Shown here: in pieces, positions 13,100-26,194 of the stretch
Position numbering within the stretch: the stretch's first letter is position 1
Layout: the number at the start of each line of letters is the position of its first letter
From: Limanda limanda
Lineage: Eukaryota > Chordata > Actinopteri > Pleuronectiformes > Pleuronectidae
Assembly: GCF_963576545.1 (NCBI RefSeq)
Contig: NC_083645.1
Coordinates: 4,612,930 to 4,676,929, forward strand
Direction: 5' to 3'
DNA length: 64,000 bases
The notes under the pieces: model-generated
The model's database searches: none
Seen by the model: the letters and a program-made list of their open reading frames with translations, nothing else
Told to the model about the DNA's origin: nothing
Translations under genes and position numbers: made by a program

Positions 13100-16000
13100 G
13101 CGCCACGCTCTAGGACCAATCTGCTCTAATGATTTCTGATGAGATTGGATTTCTCTTCATGGCCACTGGGCTGCGTGTCCAATTCTGCCAGCCGCTGATT
13201 TGGTTTCCAATGAAAACCCAGTAACATCGCAGGGCTTGTGAAGAATTGCGGGTGAAAAACTTGTAATGCTGACCCTCCCACCCGATCCCTTTCCCATCAT
13301 GCTCTTCCTTCCTTGTCATGTCCATCTCTCTCCTCCTATTATGTGTCATCTTTCCCATCATATTTCTATCCAATCATTTTTTTCCCTTTCGGTCCCTGCC
13401 CTTGTGTCCTCCCCTCTCTTCACCTCAATTTACATTTTCTCTTCCAGTTTATTTTTACTGTAATACTCCTCTTTTCATTTTAGTTGTTTTTGTCTTGTTG
13501 CATCAATCAACTTATTTTAAATTATGTTTGGATTAAGATGAGACTTTTATTTTGAAGTGTACACAGTTTCCCTTATTCTTACATGACTAAAAATGTTCAG
13601 TTAAGAGAAAATGTAATTTTCTTGTTTTCCTACGACTGCAGGGAGGTTCGTATTATATCTACTGTGCTGCTTTGCACCGAAGTGCATAAGGTAATTCTGA
13701 GAAGTGTGATCCTTGTCCACTTCACATGTCTACTCTCAAAGTGTGTGAATTATTTCTTGAAAATCCTCTTCACACACGTTTGGTTTGCAGTTTTTGGATT
13801 ATTCTGTGTTGTGGAATTGCTAGAGCCGTGAAACAGAAGCATTTGTATGAGCACAGGCTTCAGATCACAAGGAGGATAAATTGTTAAGTAAGGGCAAACG
13901 AAAAAAAATACGATTGTTATTCTAAATCTAGTTTGGTAGAAAATTGTGTCGTGGTGCTTGGGCACACAGTGAACAGTTTATTAACTTCAAATGAGCCAAG
14001 TGCTGCCCTCTTGGCTCTATCATTGAAGGTGATAAAACAATAAAGCCGTAAGGAGAATAAATTGCAAATTGCACATATGAAACACTTGAGAGGGCTCAAA
14101 AGCAGAGCTGCAAGAAGCCATGAATTTATAGACACAAATTATTAAAACTAAATCATGCAGGGGGGGTCACAGGTTCAACTGTCCTGATAGAGTCAAGTGC
14201 ACAGATCAAATCACAGTGAGTGTACCACAGATGAAGGTCTCAGAAGGTTTTACTGTGCTTCAAAGAAAGATTAATTATTTGCAAGGTTTTCCAATTATAC
14301 TCCATCACAATGCAGTGGGGGAAGGCTGGAATTCTCCAGTGTGCATCGTACAAGAGGGTTTTAAGCAGGAGCTGGATTATCCAGAGAGGTGTGCTCCTTT
14401 TCAAAACAAATGGACCAGGTAAGTAATGCCAGTTAAAACGCTGAGTCAAGTCTTTACATGTTAAATATGAGTGATCTCCGATGCTCTTTGCCAGACGCAG
14501 GAGGTCCGGATCATTTACTCAGATTGTTTCTCTGACAACTTAAGGTCCAGATATCTGATGACCATCATCCTTCATGTGGTATAGCATGATATAGTTATAG
14601 TGACATGACTTTGACAGTGACCTTTTTCACAGGAAGACATCAAGTACACCATTTGTTTTGCCTTTTTTTTTCCCAACACGTTTCCAAATGTATGCTGTGA
14701 AAAGTAAGTATAGAGGTGGTAGTTTTTTTTTAACCTTTTAAAACAGACAGCCATATGCGTTTCAAAGTACTGTCATTCTATTGATGGTGGACTGTAAATC
14801 CTGCCTGTTACATCACTTCAAAATCTGGGACACTTGTATTAAGCTTCAAAAAGCCCAAATCACTGCACTTAATGCACGTCGAGCCGAGTGGCATAAATTT
14901 CTTTTAAAGCATTTTGAAAAACAGGCCAGAAACAAAATCATGAATATGTTCATAATAAAGACAGTATCGGGCGAAATACATTCTATCTCTACTTAAGATT
15001 TGCACATCTACTGTGTTAATTAAATTAATTTAATGAGCATTATAAGAGCATCAGTTAAAAACTTAATTAAATCGAGCAATGGCAAGCTACAACTAGATTA
15101 ATGGTTATTACACTGAATTCTCCTTTCTGTTCAAATCTGTGCAACTCAGAAAACAAGCAGTACAGAAATGCATCATGATATAAAATGTCATTTTATTCTG
15201 CATGTTTCATGACACCAATGACCAGACTGCACAGGGCAGCTACTGCACTTTTGGGATCATCTCTATCCCATATGTGTGGTGGCAGATGGTGCATAGCCTT
15301 TCCCTCCTCCTCTTGGGATTTGGCTTTGGCTTTGGCCCTTTCCCCTTGCCCTGGGAAGGGGGTGGGCCTCAAGACGGAGGTGAGGAGGGTGCATGGCTGT
15401 CTGCGGAGATTGATGCAGCGGGTTATGGGCTGGTCAGGCACTTGAAAATGTCATGATGCTTTCTCCCTCTCCAGTGGATATGCTTGACCTGAGAGCCCAT
15501 CGTGTCATTCTGAGGGGTTGCTGCCGTGCTCCAGGCCTTTGAAACTGAAAAAGAATCCAAAGACAGGTTCTCTGAAACCACCGTGAAGGTGAGGAAGTGG
15601 TCCTCTAAGCCCGTCTCATCACAGTTTTTGATATAACTACTGTGCTGTTGAAGCTGTCTTTAAGGCAGGTTAGGTTTCTGACACTCAAGTCAGGGTCCTG
15701 CCTCATGAAACCCTGAAACCAAGTAACGCCAGCTTTTTCTTGGATTCTGACGAGACCTTTATCCCTTTCCCTTCCCAGAAAATTGGAATGCAAGGTTCTG
15801 GATGTCTGCAATCCTCCCAATGCTGTGCTTTATGGTCCCTCGTGCCAGTGACTCATGTGGAATAGCTGAGGTTCAGAAGATTCAGGCCCTGCACAAAATA
15901 CCAATGTCAGATTCTACCCGACCCCAGCAGCTCCGTGTGCTCAGCCATAGCCTCCTTCCCTCTTGTCTCACACACTGGCTTAATTTCTTCCAACTTCTCT

Positions 16001-19000
16001 AAATTCCCTTTCTATCTTCCTGTCCTCTTTCCAGACAATGTGGTACCACTGTAATCTGTAATATATTTCATTGAGTTAAGTATTATTGATGACACTCCTG
16101 ATCCTGAATAATTCATTTCGTAGTTATCAACTTTATACAACGACGGACCAAGTGTATCCAGGTGCAGAACGTTGGGTTTGAACTTGTTGCTCAAGGTTAG
16201 GGTTGTTGTGTTTACCATGAAAGCCAACAAGCTGACACAATCACAAGGTCTGGCCATTATCCAGAATATAATTTTCACCAATCCTAGACAACATATGACA
16301 GAGAAATAGGAGCTGAGACAGCAGACTTTTCTCCTCCTGCCTTTGCTTCAGACTAGTTATAAACACATAAGGACAATCAGACAACACAATATGCTGTGCA
16401 ACCTGGTGAAGTTGAAGATAACACGTGTGGTGTAGAGGAAAACATTGATATGCAGGTCCTAATCTTCTGCATATCTTTGAACTGTGCGAGGAAACATATT
16501 CAAGATCATCATGCAAACTCCTCTTTGCCAAAATTCTGCCCCTTTAATAATATATTAAATCTGACTACAAGGTTTGGAAAGGCAAAAAAATACTTTTTAA
16601 AATAAAAAATAAAAAAATAATTTTTTTTGTCTTAAGATGGCTTGAGAAATACTGTGATCTTTTCAGGGAATAAAATCCTACATTCCAAAACTCCCTTTTT
16701 AATTATTCATACAAACTGTAGGAGGTAACATTTTAATTTCATCAGCAAACTCAGTCACTTTACCAGCTGAGGTTAAGCACATTAGGGGCAAGGCCAAAAA
16801 GCCTGCAGTACCAATTATGTAGGTGTTGCTATCTCATTATAATGTTTTTGTCTTTTAAAACGTATCACACTCAATATTACTACATGTAGCAAAATAATAT
16901 GAATTCACAGTCAGTCTTAAAAATGCCACCTTGCCTGAATCAAATAGTAAAATGAGTTTGGTATAAAGAAAAGTAAAATTACAAATGACCTTTCATAAAA
17001 TCTGTTTTAACATTATTACCTATTGGCCTTCTCTAACATGAGTGCACACGAGGGCATCAGGAACTCTGGTGAATAGAGTTTCAAATCATATTTACGACCT
17101 TAGAAACGGTACCTCAGCCACTGTAAATCCCAGGAACATGAACACAAATCAAAGTGAATCATGGACGGCCGTATATCATGTAGTGTCCCTCTGATGGTCC
17201 GGAGTGTTCAGGACATGTGGAGGCAGTGGCAGAGGGAGGAGGGGAGGGAAGGTGTGCAGAGAATAGATGAAAGAGGCAGTTCTCTTAGTTTCTGTTGTCT
17301 TCTCTCCTCCCCAACACGTCCTGCCTGAAATGCGAGAGAGGTTTATTTATCCAGCTTTATTTGGTGGGAAAGTGTGCGGATGATGCTTCCTAAATGAATC
17401 CTAACAGCGTTAGGGAGTGCTCTAAAACGCCCTCGGCGCAGTTGAAATTTTTCACTCAGTCTGAAAAACAAAACACTGAACCAGGCATAATTCGGAAAAT
17501 ACTGCCGCTTGCAGAAAGAGCACGTTGAGATAACACTGAGCTGGAGTGGAAGAGAGTCTGCAGAGTCTGAGCGGGAGCCTTCAGCTGATACTGAGGTGTC
17601 AAGGTCTTGTGAGCATAATACTGCAATCTTGAAGGACCTGAGGTCAGAGTCTTCTCAATTCAAGTCTTGTTGAAAGCCCCATGAAATGAAAAATACATTT
17701 CTTGAGTCTGTCTCTGTCTCCCTGTGTTAATTGTTTATTTATCACTTGCTATATGTGAATACATGTATTTTTACCTCAAGTTTTCTCTCTTTGTGATTAA
17801 CCAGTGGTGTGGGCGGAAATAATTCATTGGATAGGGCAGTAAGAAAACTAAATGAGCCATATCTTTCCACTGAAAGGGACTTAAAATAAAACGTTGTAGC
17901 AGAGTACTACTGCAATAAATTTACTTTGCAATAAACTGCATTACAAAGACAAAAACAGCTAAATGCTGCCAACATGGTCCACCAACAGAGCTCAGCCTGT
18001 CCTATTCTGTTCAGCAGCACCAACAGTGCATCGCCTACACAATGCACGACGCTGGTTAACCATGTCATTGCACAAAGGGGTAACTAAACATAAAACCAAA
18101 ACAGCAGAGAAGGTGTTAAGATATTGTATGACACAGCATACAATATCCCTTGTGCATTCATAACAGCCATTGAAGCTTCAGTGCCCTAGTCAACTTATTT
18201 TTAACAGCATATTCTCAAGAAAAAGGGTGTTTACAGAAATCAGCAGTAAAAGGAATTCAAAAAAATAAACACTCAGCCGAGAATTGTTTTAGTTATGAAA
18301 GAACAAGATATCCCCTGAATTATATTACGGTAAAACGAACAAATTGTAAAGTGTAATTTGCATTACCCAAATGCTGGGTTGAAGCTGTTGGATCATGGGT
18401 TGGGTTGGTTTGACCCAGAAGCCAATTGGGTTAAAAATAATGATCCAACACAATGGGTTGGTGACACACTAAAAAAGGCAGCCATTTTAATGCAGAGGAT
18501 AACCAGACCAGAGGTACAACCTTTGCTCCAGTATTGGATTTGCAAAGGTAAGACAATAAAACAATATCTAGAAAATATTGACATTATACAAGCTTTATGG
18601 ATGTATCACAATAACAGCTACAACAGTTATTTAGCCCTTTTTCAATCGAGGTATAATTGTCCTGCTACCTTTTTCAAAATAGTTTTCCATTCTTTAGCTT
18701 GCACCGGACTTTCTTGGTTTTCACAGAGAGGCTGCGTCAAACCTTTTGAAACTTGGCTGGCTGTATGCACCTGGCATGCTGTGAGAAGACCTGCAATGCT
18801 TCCACCTACTGTACCTCCATGTTGTTACCATCTACTGTCATGTCACACAGGGTGTGATGCACAATCCCTATTTGTAGCTATTGTAAACAGAAATCAATAT
18901 CCCCAACATGTCCTTCCAGAGCTTTTTATAAGCACCAAATACTAGCCAAATTTTAATTACCCCGAGGTGTTCTTGAGATAGACAACCTCAAATCAATACT

Positions 19001-20513
19001 GGCTCCAGTGCGGAGGCATAATAAAATATATGTTATGGTCAATATTATTTAAAAATATGTGCACACAGTGTGGAGTAAACAACATTTGACTTAAATCCTG
19101 TGATAGCTGTTGCTGTTCAACTTGGGATCATCTTGAGACTTGAGTGTGTAATGCAAGTAACAACTAACATAGGCTTGAGCTGCTTACCTTAACCGGTGAA
19201 ACAGAGTGGGCTACAGAAGTCTGATAGGCTCACTGCACCGTCACTCCACCCTCTGCCAGAATCTGTTTCATTTTCAAAATTCCAGACCTGAGCACAAAAA
19301 GAAACACATGCAGCAGAGCGTTCCAGCACCTTTCACATTGGGTAAATTGGTGTGCACATTTTCTACAATTGGACTTTTGATACGCTGCACTTGAAATTAC
19401 AAAATGCCAAACCTAGTCAGAGCTCCAGAGCTTTCCACAACAAAATGGCCAAATCCAATCTGAATGTGAGAAGTCCCAACAAGGTGTCTGTTGGCAGGTA
19501 GAAGGATATCTGGATCAATCATTTCACTGTATTTATACATTAATTTCAAACAACGGTGAACTGTACATTGGACTTTGGACATTGATGCTTAAGTTGCCCG
19601 TACACATTTGTTAACTAGAGGCACAGATGACAAGATGGCAGCAGACTTTTGTCCATGAGGCTCGACTTGCATGGCTTCACAAGTTATTCTGCAACAGATC
19701 TGTGTGAATAATATAAGTGTGTTTGACTCAAGGCAGAGGTCTCATGGGTGTAGAACTGAGACACTGAGCTCAGATGTTCTGGCTCCAGACAGTAGTTGAA
19801 ACATAAATGCATGAGGGCTCTTTGCCCTAGTCCCTCCCATGCTTGTCCTCTTAGTAGACTGTACAGTTTGTACAATCAACAAATACCGTGGCACAATTAA
19901 CTCGTTATTTAAATTTGGATTTTCCCTTTTTATCATTCTATTGTATGTTGCAGCTGCCTGTGTGAATCTTTCATTGTTGCATCATCCCCATTTTCTCAGT
20001 CTCTCAAGGCTTCGCGAATGTTTCGCTGTTCTTCATATCTCATCTCTAAATCTGTAAATATGTCTTAAAGACTTAGCATGGGTAACCCATCTCCTCTACC
20101 ATCGTTTTCCTCAGCTTCCAGGCCGTCCTGGTGAATTTATCATCTATTTCCTGTCTCTACAGCACAACTACTTACTAGACTTTCTGTCCTTGTAGTTTTG
20201 TCGTCAAAAGTCTCTGAAGACGTCATGTTTCAACAAAGTCCAACCCTTAAAGCCTGCAAATAAACTCCAAAGAGAATATTTGAATCACCTCAACTTGATC
20301 CCCTGTAATGGGTGGATGGGTGGGTGGAGATCTGTAATGACAGAAATGACAGTTATACAAAAAAAACTTAAAAGATATAATGAGACGACGACAAATCGGA
20401 CAAGTCTACAAGTACAATAGCACACACTTACACACAGCAGTATAATTCAGTTTTATCTTGAATGTGGCAAAACAAATCTCATATTTTGAGTGCAATTAAA
20501 AGTGATGCTTGAA
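13100..20513. other. Gene-free stretch upstream of hAT element
   Basis: No conserved ORF. The 195-codon ORF at 18358-18945 begins in a TGGGTT repeat and has no recognisable domain. 17330-17560 and 14990-15100 are non-repetitive (ATTA-rich in the latter) and might be regulatory. 16583-16635 is A/T low complexity. Confidence 0.5.
18370..18465. repeat. Degenerate TGGGTT-rich repeat
   Basis: Repeated TGGGTT / AACCCA motifs (GCTGGGTTGAAG, ATGGGTTGGGTTGGTTTG, AATTGGGTTAAAAATAATG, CAATGGGTTGGTG) form a degenerate array of the kind frequent in teleost genomes. It underlies the start of an otherwise unremarkable 195-codon ORF. Confidence 0.5.
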
Positions 20514-20521
20514 GTGGCAAC

Positions 20522-21708
20522 CAGTGATGCCGGTAACGCGCTACTTAGTAACGCGTTACTCTAATCTGACTACTTTTTCCAAACCAGTAATCAGATTAAA
20601 ATTACTTGTCCAAGTCACTTTGCGTTACTATTTTATCATTAATAGTAAAATATATATTTGATTTCGTGCCGCGGATGGGGGAGCAGCCGCCCTCCGCTCC
20701 ACGCAGCCGGAGGCTCGGTGTGCAGCCCGCCGCGACGTATTTTGGGGGGGGGGTCCTCGTCCGCCGCGCCTCACGGCGTCTCTGGTGCAGGGGCTTCCTT
20801 TCTCTTGGACCGAGGGGTTGTGTCCGTGCGGAAGGCGGGCCGTCGGAGGGGACCGGTCGGCGGCGGCGACTCTGGCTGCGTGCCGGGCGGCTCGGACCCT
20901 TCTCGCGGATCACCTCAGCTACGTCGCCCGCTCCGTTCGCCCCCCCCCCCCGGCGGTGCACCTCGGCCGGCGCCTAGCAGCTGACTGAGACCTGGTGCGG
21001 ACCACTCGCCCCACTCCACTGTTTCACTCATTACATGCGATAACAACATAAGATTAGTCCAAAGTTACACATTTAGACATGATATCAGCCTACATGTGGT
21101 TTTATACTCTTGTTTTGTTTTGTAAAACCACTCCTTGCTTCTCTAATGCTGTGAACAACAGGTACAATGTTCATAAAACATGTTGAAAAGAATTTAATAG
21201 TTACATTTATAAACAATGTATAAATAGTAAGTTTTGCCATTACAGTGTTAACAGTTAAATATGTCAGGTCAAGAAAGACTGTCTTAATTTTATTTTAGAA
21301 AAACAAGTATTTATGTCAAGTGAAGTCAAGAAAGACTGTCTTTATTTTGTATTGTTTTATAAAAAAAAGAAGTATTTAAGTTAAGTTAATTCAAGGAAGA
21401 CTTTTGTTTTTATAAAAACATGTATTTTTTCAAGAATTAGTTTTTAAGTTACATTGTACATTGTTGTTGTGTACATTACTGTTAAAAATCCACTAATAAA
21501 GTGACTGTTGGCAAAACCGGTTGTCATTTTTATGTTGAGCCGGCGGGGGTGTTGTCGGCAGCTGCGGAATGTAACTAAGAAAGTAACTAGTAATCTAACT
21601 TAGTTACTTTTAAAATCAAGTAGTCTGTAAAGTAACTAAACTACTTTTAAAATCAAGTAGTCTGTAAAGTAACTAAGTTACTTTTTCAAAGTAACTGTGG
21701 CAACACTG
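20522..21708. mobile_element. Non-autonomous hAT transposon with captured rDNA
   Basis: The element starts CAGTGATGCCGGTAACGCG and ends ...GTGGCAACACTG, so both termini read CAGTG inward. It is flanked by a perfect 8-bp duplication GTGGCAAC at 20514-20521 and 21709-21716, diagnostic of hAT-type insertion. The right end carries two ~35-bp direct repeats built on ACTTTTAAAATCAAGTAGTC. The interior has a ~70-bp unit repeated about three times, degenerate, around 21263-21425 (core GTCAAGAAAGACTGTCTT). No transposase ORF is present, so it is non-autonomous. A GC-rich centre derives at least partly from 28S rRNA (separate entry). Confidence 0.9.
20800..21004 (+). pseudogene. 28S rRNA fragment inside the hAT element
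   Basis: GGCGGCGGCGACTCTGG at 20859-20875, a GCCGGGC...CCCTTC-CG-GGATC-CC-CAGCT stretch just after it, and GGCGCCTAGCAGCTGAC...CTGGTGCGGACCA at ~20969-21004 match, in order and in sense orientation, the D8-type expansion segment and following core of vertebrate 28S rRNA as I remember it. The core normally reads GACTTAGAACTGGTGCGGACC; here it is GACTGAGACCTGGTGCGGACC, so it has decayed. Similarity stops abruptly after GGTGCGGACCA. The GC-rich part from ~20670 to 20800 may be more of the same rDNA but I could not confirm it. It is not a functional rRNA gene. Confidence 0.75.
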
Positions 21709-22497
21709 GTGGCAACACAGCCAACTGAACATAAGCACCCTATGTAAGGGCCTTTCAGAATATTACCTTGTTTGCAGAGAAAAACTTTTATATGATCAGC
21801 TGAGAAATGCTTGCAAAGCATTTTACTACTTCTGGCAGAAGGTACTCATGCCGGTAGAGCAGCTGTGAATGCATAAACGGGGAGAGAGGTGCATCCATAT
21901 ATAAAATACACCAACCATATTTGGGATGGTCCAGTTTGAATATGCTGACTCAACAAATGGGTTCCCATTATACTTTATAGAATCCATCTGAGGATTATGG
22001 ATAGAAATCTGGGCTTTTGGTTTCACACAACCTAAACTGATAAGGTTATAAAGGGTTTCCTCTATGGAATATCTGCAGGAAAATGGAAAATGACTGTTCA
22101 ACTTCTGTGGGAAAACCTCGGTGTAAAAGAGGGAAACAATCTCAATTGACTGTCCTGTGAAAAATACGACCGTTTAGGTGATCCATGCCAGCTGCATTTT
22201 CAACCCATAGCTAAAGTTATGTTTGATGACCTCCCAGGAGCAAAGGAGGAATTCAGGCGGCACAGATTATAGAGCAACAGCATCTAGATCGGAATCCGCT
22301 AAGCAGACACAATTCCCAATAACCGATGGTGCAGTGCCTGTGTGTTGGAATGCGCTGTTTGTGGCCTGTGGCAATGCTGGTCGCAGCTTTTTTTCTGAAG
22401 CCGTAAAAGTGACCTGCAGTAATTGAGCTGCGGCAGAAATAAAGGCTCAGTCCACAGAATGCTCAGTCTGTGCCACCATTGCTTCAAACAGCTGCTC
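21709..22497. other. Gene-free stretch between hAT element and inverted arms
   Basis: Apart from the right-hand hAT target duplication (21709-21716), this is unremarkable AT-rich sequence with short ORFs only. No conserved protein motif or clear repeat was seen. Confidence 0.5.
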
Positions 22498-22502
22498 AGC
22501 TA

Positions 22503-24278
22503 TGGAGCCAAATCGGGGCCAAATGTTTTGATCATTTGAAAAAAAGAAACATCAATTGAAAAAGTAAAATTTGAAACTGAAAGTAAAATTTTGATATTAA
22601 ACTTTGAACATTAAAAAAAAATGTTCTAAATAAAAATGGAATGGAAAGGTTTTTTAAGTTAAGTTTATTTAACATTTTTAAATAGATAATTTCTCTTTCA
22701 TTTTAGTTGCAGATTTGATGTTTTCAAATCTCAGATCTGAATATTGTAAGCATTGCAGGCGTTCAAATCTTGTTTTATCAGGGCCTGGGATCATGAACGG
22801 CATAACATAAGTTAAGTTAAGTAAACTGTTGAGGACATAATTTGGCACCATTTACATTATAAGAGTGATGCACCGCAGCTCAACGCTGAGCACTGTGAAT
22901 GCATCATACTGCTTCCCTGTCATGCTCCTGTGGGAGGACCTGCTGGCTCCATCACACAGGGAACTCTGCTATTTTTATTAAGCGGATCACCTGGGAAATA
23001 ATCGGAAGAAATGATGATAACGAGTGGTGTTTGTAACAGGGGCATAAAATGAGGGGAGAGATGTCTTCAGGTAGGGAATGTGACCGAGTGATATAAACAA
23101 CTAACGCTTGCCCTATGCTGTAAGATAATGTTAGCAGGGGATTTTACATGTCCAGAGTGTCCAGCTCGAGCTTTGCCTTTCACTGTCTTTGTTAACATTT
23201 TGTTTGTTTGCCAGAACATTGACTACAATTTGACAGTGGCCATTTCAAAGTGCTCTCACAAAATCTGTCAGAGATTGCCTTCCATTAAAGGGACTCTTAC
23301 CTTTGTTGCATTTTTACACTTTTTTTTGGATAAGGTTAAATTGGTATTTATAAGGTAATGACACTCTAAATGCAAGACAGACCCACCAGGAGTATAAACA
23401 AACTCTCACTCTCATAATATTTAGTGAAAACTTCAACCAATAAAATTCTTCGGACCGAAGGACCTTATTGGCCGACAGACCTGTCTGTTTGCTGCATGGA
23501 CATGCAGGTTTTCCGTCTGCTTCTTGTGGCGCATTCGGGCCCGCGTCATCAAGGCATGTGAATGTAAATGTATATAACTTACCGAATCCATTGCTTTGGT
23601 AAACAAAAACTCACGTGCGTGCGCGGAGGCAGTAGGTTCTAAGTCTGCTTGTAAATAAAGTTTCTTCAAAAAAACACCGCGGATGGGAACGAGGGGGTGG
23701 GGCATTGGAGGACGGCGGGATGATTTGAATGTGCTGTAATTCTCAAATGCAACAAAGGTAAGAGTCCCTTTAATCGGGATACGTTTTTATAAAAACAATT
23801 TGTGAATGTAAGATAATTTGACCAGTTTTGTGTTTTATATGTACATGTGTGATGGTCTTTAACGGTTGTCTGCTTTATAATTACTGAAGGTCTTTCCCTG
23901 GGCTTTTCACAAGAAAAGGTTTCCTTGGAAAGCAGAAGATCCGGAGTAAGAAGAGCTTTTTCACGCCCTAGATAAAAACCTGGAACCCCCTTTTATGTAT
24001 ACTTCCTAAATATAAATTCTGAGACAACTCCAGCATCATCTGAAGAGTTTGAACTCTCCCGGCCAGGACTTTGAAAAAGACATCTCATCATGAGCCATGA
24101 GGAGGTATTGCATATAATATATTATTTCAATTAATTTGATCTGAAATCTGAAAACATTAAACCTGCAACTGATTCTAAATAATAATTCCCTTCACTTATT
24201 CATAATATAAAAAGTACGAAAAACTTAAAATAAAATTCAAAATTTTAGATCAAAACATTTGTCCCTGATTTGGCTCCA
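22503..24278. mobile_element. 1.78-kb structure with long inverted arms and TA ends
   Basis: The left end (TGGAGCCAAATCGGGGCCAA...) and right end (...TTGTCCCTGATTTGGCTCCA) are inverted copies, about 31 of the outer 34 bases matching. Both abut TA. A second matched pair lies inside (left ~22698-22745 with CATTTTAGTTGCAGATTTGATG; right ~24139-24180 with CATTAAACCTGCAACTGATT), so the arms extend roughly 150-240 bp imperfectly. Either it is one long-TIR DNA transposon (TA target as in Tc1/mariner) or two inverted solo copies of a family flanking host DNA. The interior contains a separate TTAA-flanked MITE and about 400 bp of non-repetitive sequence (22860-23285). No transposase was seen. Confidence 0.65.
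23289..23769. mobile_element. Kolobok/T2-like MITE with TTAA target duplication
   Basis: A 481-bp element begins AGGGACTCTTACCTTTGTTG and ends with its near-perfect inverted copy (CAACAAAGGTAAGAGTCCCT). TTAA lies on both sides (23285-23288 and 23770-23773). The reading TTAAAGG at the end matches the T2/Kolobok-type MITE consensus known from Xenopus. piggyBac also targets TTAA but usually starts CCC. The TIR is ~26 bp, there is no coding capacity, and the element is nested within the 22.5-24.3 kb inverted-arm structure. The near-identity of the arms suggests it is younger than most repeats here. Confidence 0.82.
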
Positions 24279-24280
24279 TA

Positions 24281-26194
24281 GTCACCTGTTTATTCAAAGT
24301 GACGCTTGGATCAGTACGCAGAACCCCAAACTTGGGAATCAGCTGGAGTTATTGTCATTATTGACAACAGCACTTAAGTTGATGACTCCCAGCAGCAGCT
24401 TGCCTACCTGTCAATATTAAACAGATTTCGGTCCAAATTGCACAAAATTTGAAAATCCACTTCCTTGGGCCTAAGAATACACATGCCAAGCGGGAAGCTG
24501 ATAAGAAGAGCAGTTCTTAAAGTCTGTGTTCCACACACAGACTGAGAAAGATTTGTGGAATTATTAGATACATGATGTCGTATTATCATTTGGTTGTGGG
24601 GATAAATTTGATTTGTGGGGGCTATGGATAAAAAAATCTTGAAATCATAATGTCATTTTATGATTTCAGTAGGACAGAGCCTCAGTGGACTTACTTAAAA
24701 TGATGGCTCTGTAATATGGCAGAAGCTCTTTGGTATGACTCACTCAGTCACAGTCAAATTCAAAAAGGTGGTGGGAACTTAAAGAAAAGCGATTATCCCA
24801 TAAGGTTTTTGGAGGGGTACAAAAATAAAGGCAAGACATAGAGTAGTTGTCACAGGGGAGAACTAAGTGGCATTTCAGTTAAATGACAGGAGGAGGAGAC
24901 ACCCACTCAATACTGGGACCTGTTGGCAACACACTGGGGATCCAGGAAGAGGAATGAGAGACAGCACAAGGAAGATTTTTGACAGGAGGGACTGAGAGGA
25001 GGACGGATGTGACTGCACAGTTGTGAATCGTCAGACTCCACGCTGGGACCTCGGGGGAAACATCAAATGGAAAAGGATGACGATCTGGGAGTAAGGAAAG
25101 AGACTGGCCTTTTGTTTTCCAGTGTAGTGATCACAGGTATACTGTTTCTCACTACATCAAAGGGTCTGGCTCAACACTTACTCACGAGTACAGTTAATCA
25201 TCAGCCAATAATATCAGTTCCTCATCGTGTCGAGAAGTGAGAGAGCCTGTCACTGGGATAAAAATCGTATTAGCATTTTCAAGGCCTGTATCTGTTGCCA
25301 CCTTTTATCAAAGCGCTTCGGTGCAACTGTTATTTTTCCTTTTTCTCTGACACTGGTAAATGCTTTACAATAGCAAATAGCCATGAAGGGGCAGCCTGAT
25401 GAAATGGTAGCTCAGAAGTTCTCCCCGTGATTAGTAAGCCGACCCTTATAGATGGGTAATGATAATGTTTCTTAATCAATTAATTAAGTATTTCATGCCG
25501 AAAATGACGAGAAATTGAAAGCTTTTGTCACAGTTAATCGATTATTTGATGGACGTTTCCACCTTTGTTTTGGGTAATGAATTAATTGATTGTCGAATTA
25601 AGAACAAAGGGACTTGTCAGTAATGAAAAGAACCGTTGGTTGCAGTTTTAAAATTCACCATGATATAATCTGTCCGACTGGTTTTCAAACTTGGTGAAGA
25701 TGAAAGTGACAATCAGACACCAGCTTCACACCATTATTGGCCACTTGTGGGGAGGTGACAAAGTACATTGTATTTGAACTTGTGTTAGACTCAGTTGCAC
25801 AACACTATGAATCTCTCACTGAAGAGACACAGCTTTATCCACCCATTTCTAAATGACATTTTCCTCAATTATAAAAGCCAATTTTTCACTCCACCTTCAA
25901 GTGGGTCTGTTCTGAACCATCGCACTCATCCTCTAGCTCAGTCACTGATGGAACAGCAGGCTCAGACTGTTAGAGAATCACTCCTGGCTTGTGAAGCTCC
26001 TTCCAAAGGAAACAAAATCAGACAATAACTTTGGGGAATGTCCTCACATTGGGGTCTCGACTGTCTGCAGTGTGCTTTACACATATGAAGAACGCAAGAG
26101 GAGACTCTCCTGTCAGACATGTTCAAACAACACAGTAGTCTCCGGAGCTTTCAGGTGAGGGGTGGGATAGCATGCAGGATGAAGGAGCTTAATG
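24281..26194. other. Gene-free stretch
   Basis: Nothing coding is recognised. 25466-25605 contains two imperfect inverted AT-rich arms (CTTAATCAATTAATTAAG and GAATTAATTGATTGTCGAATTAAG) about 110 bp apart that could form a hairpin. Confidence 0.45.

Noticed and set aside
18358..18945. 195-codon plus-strand ORF, the longest outside slitrk4 and microsatellites
   Set aside because: It starts inside a TGGGTT-type repeat, has no recognisable domain or splice context, and its composition matches the AT-rich background.
20602..20988. Overlapping Arg/Pro/Gly-rich ORFs of 67-123 codons on both strands
   Set aside because: They come from the GC-rich rDNA-derived core of the hAT element; no frame is preferred.
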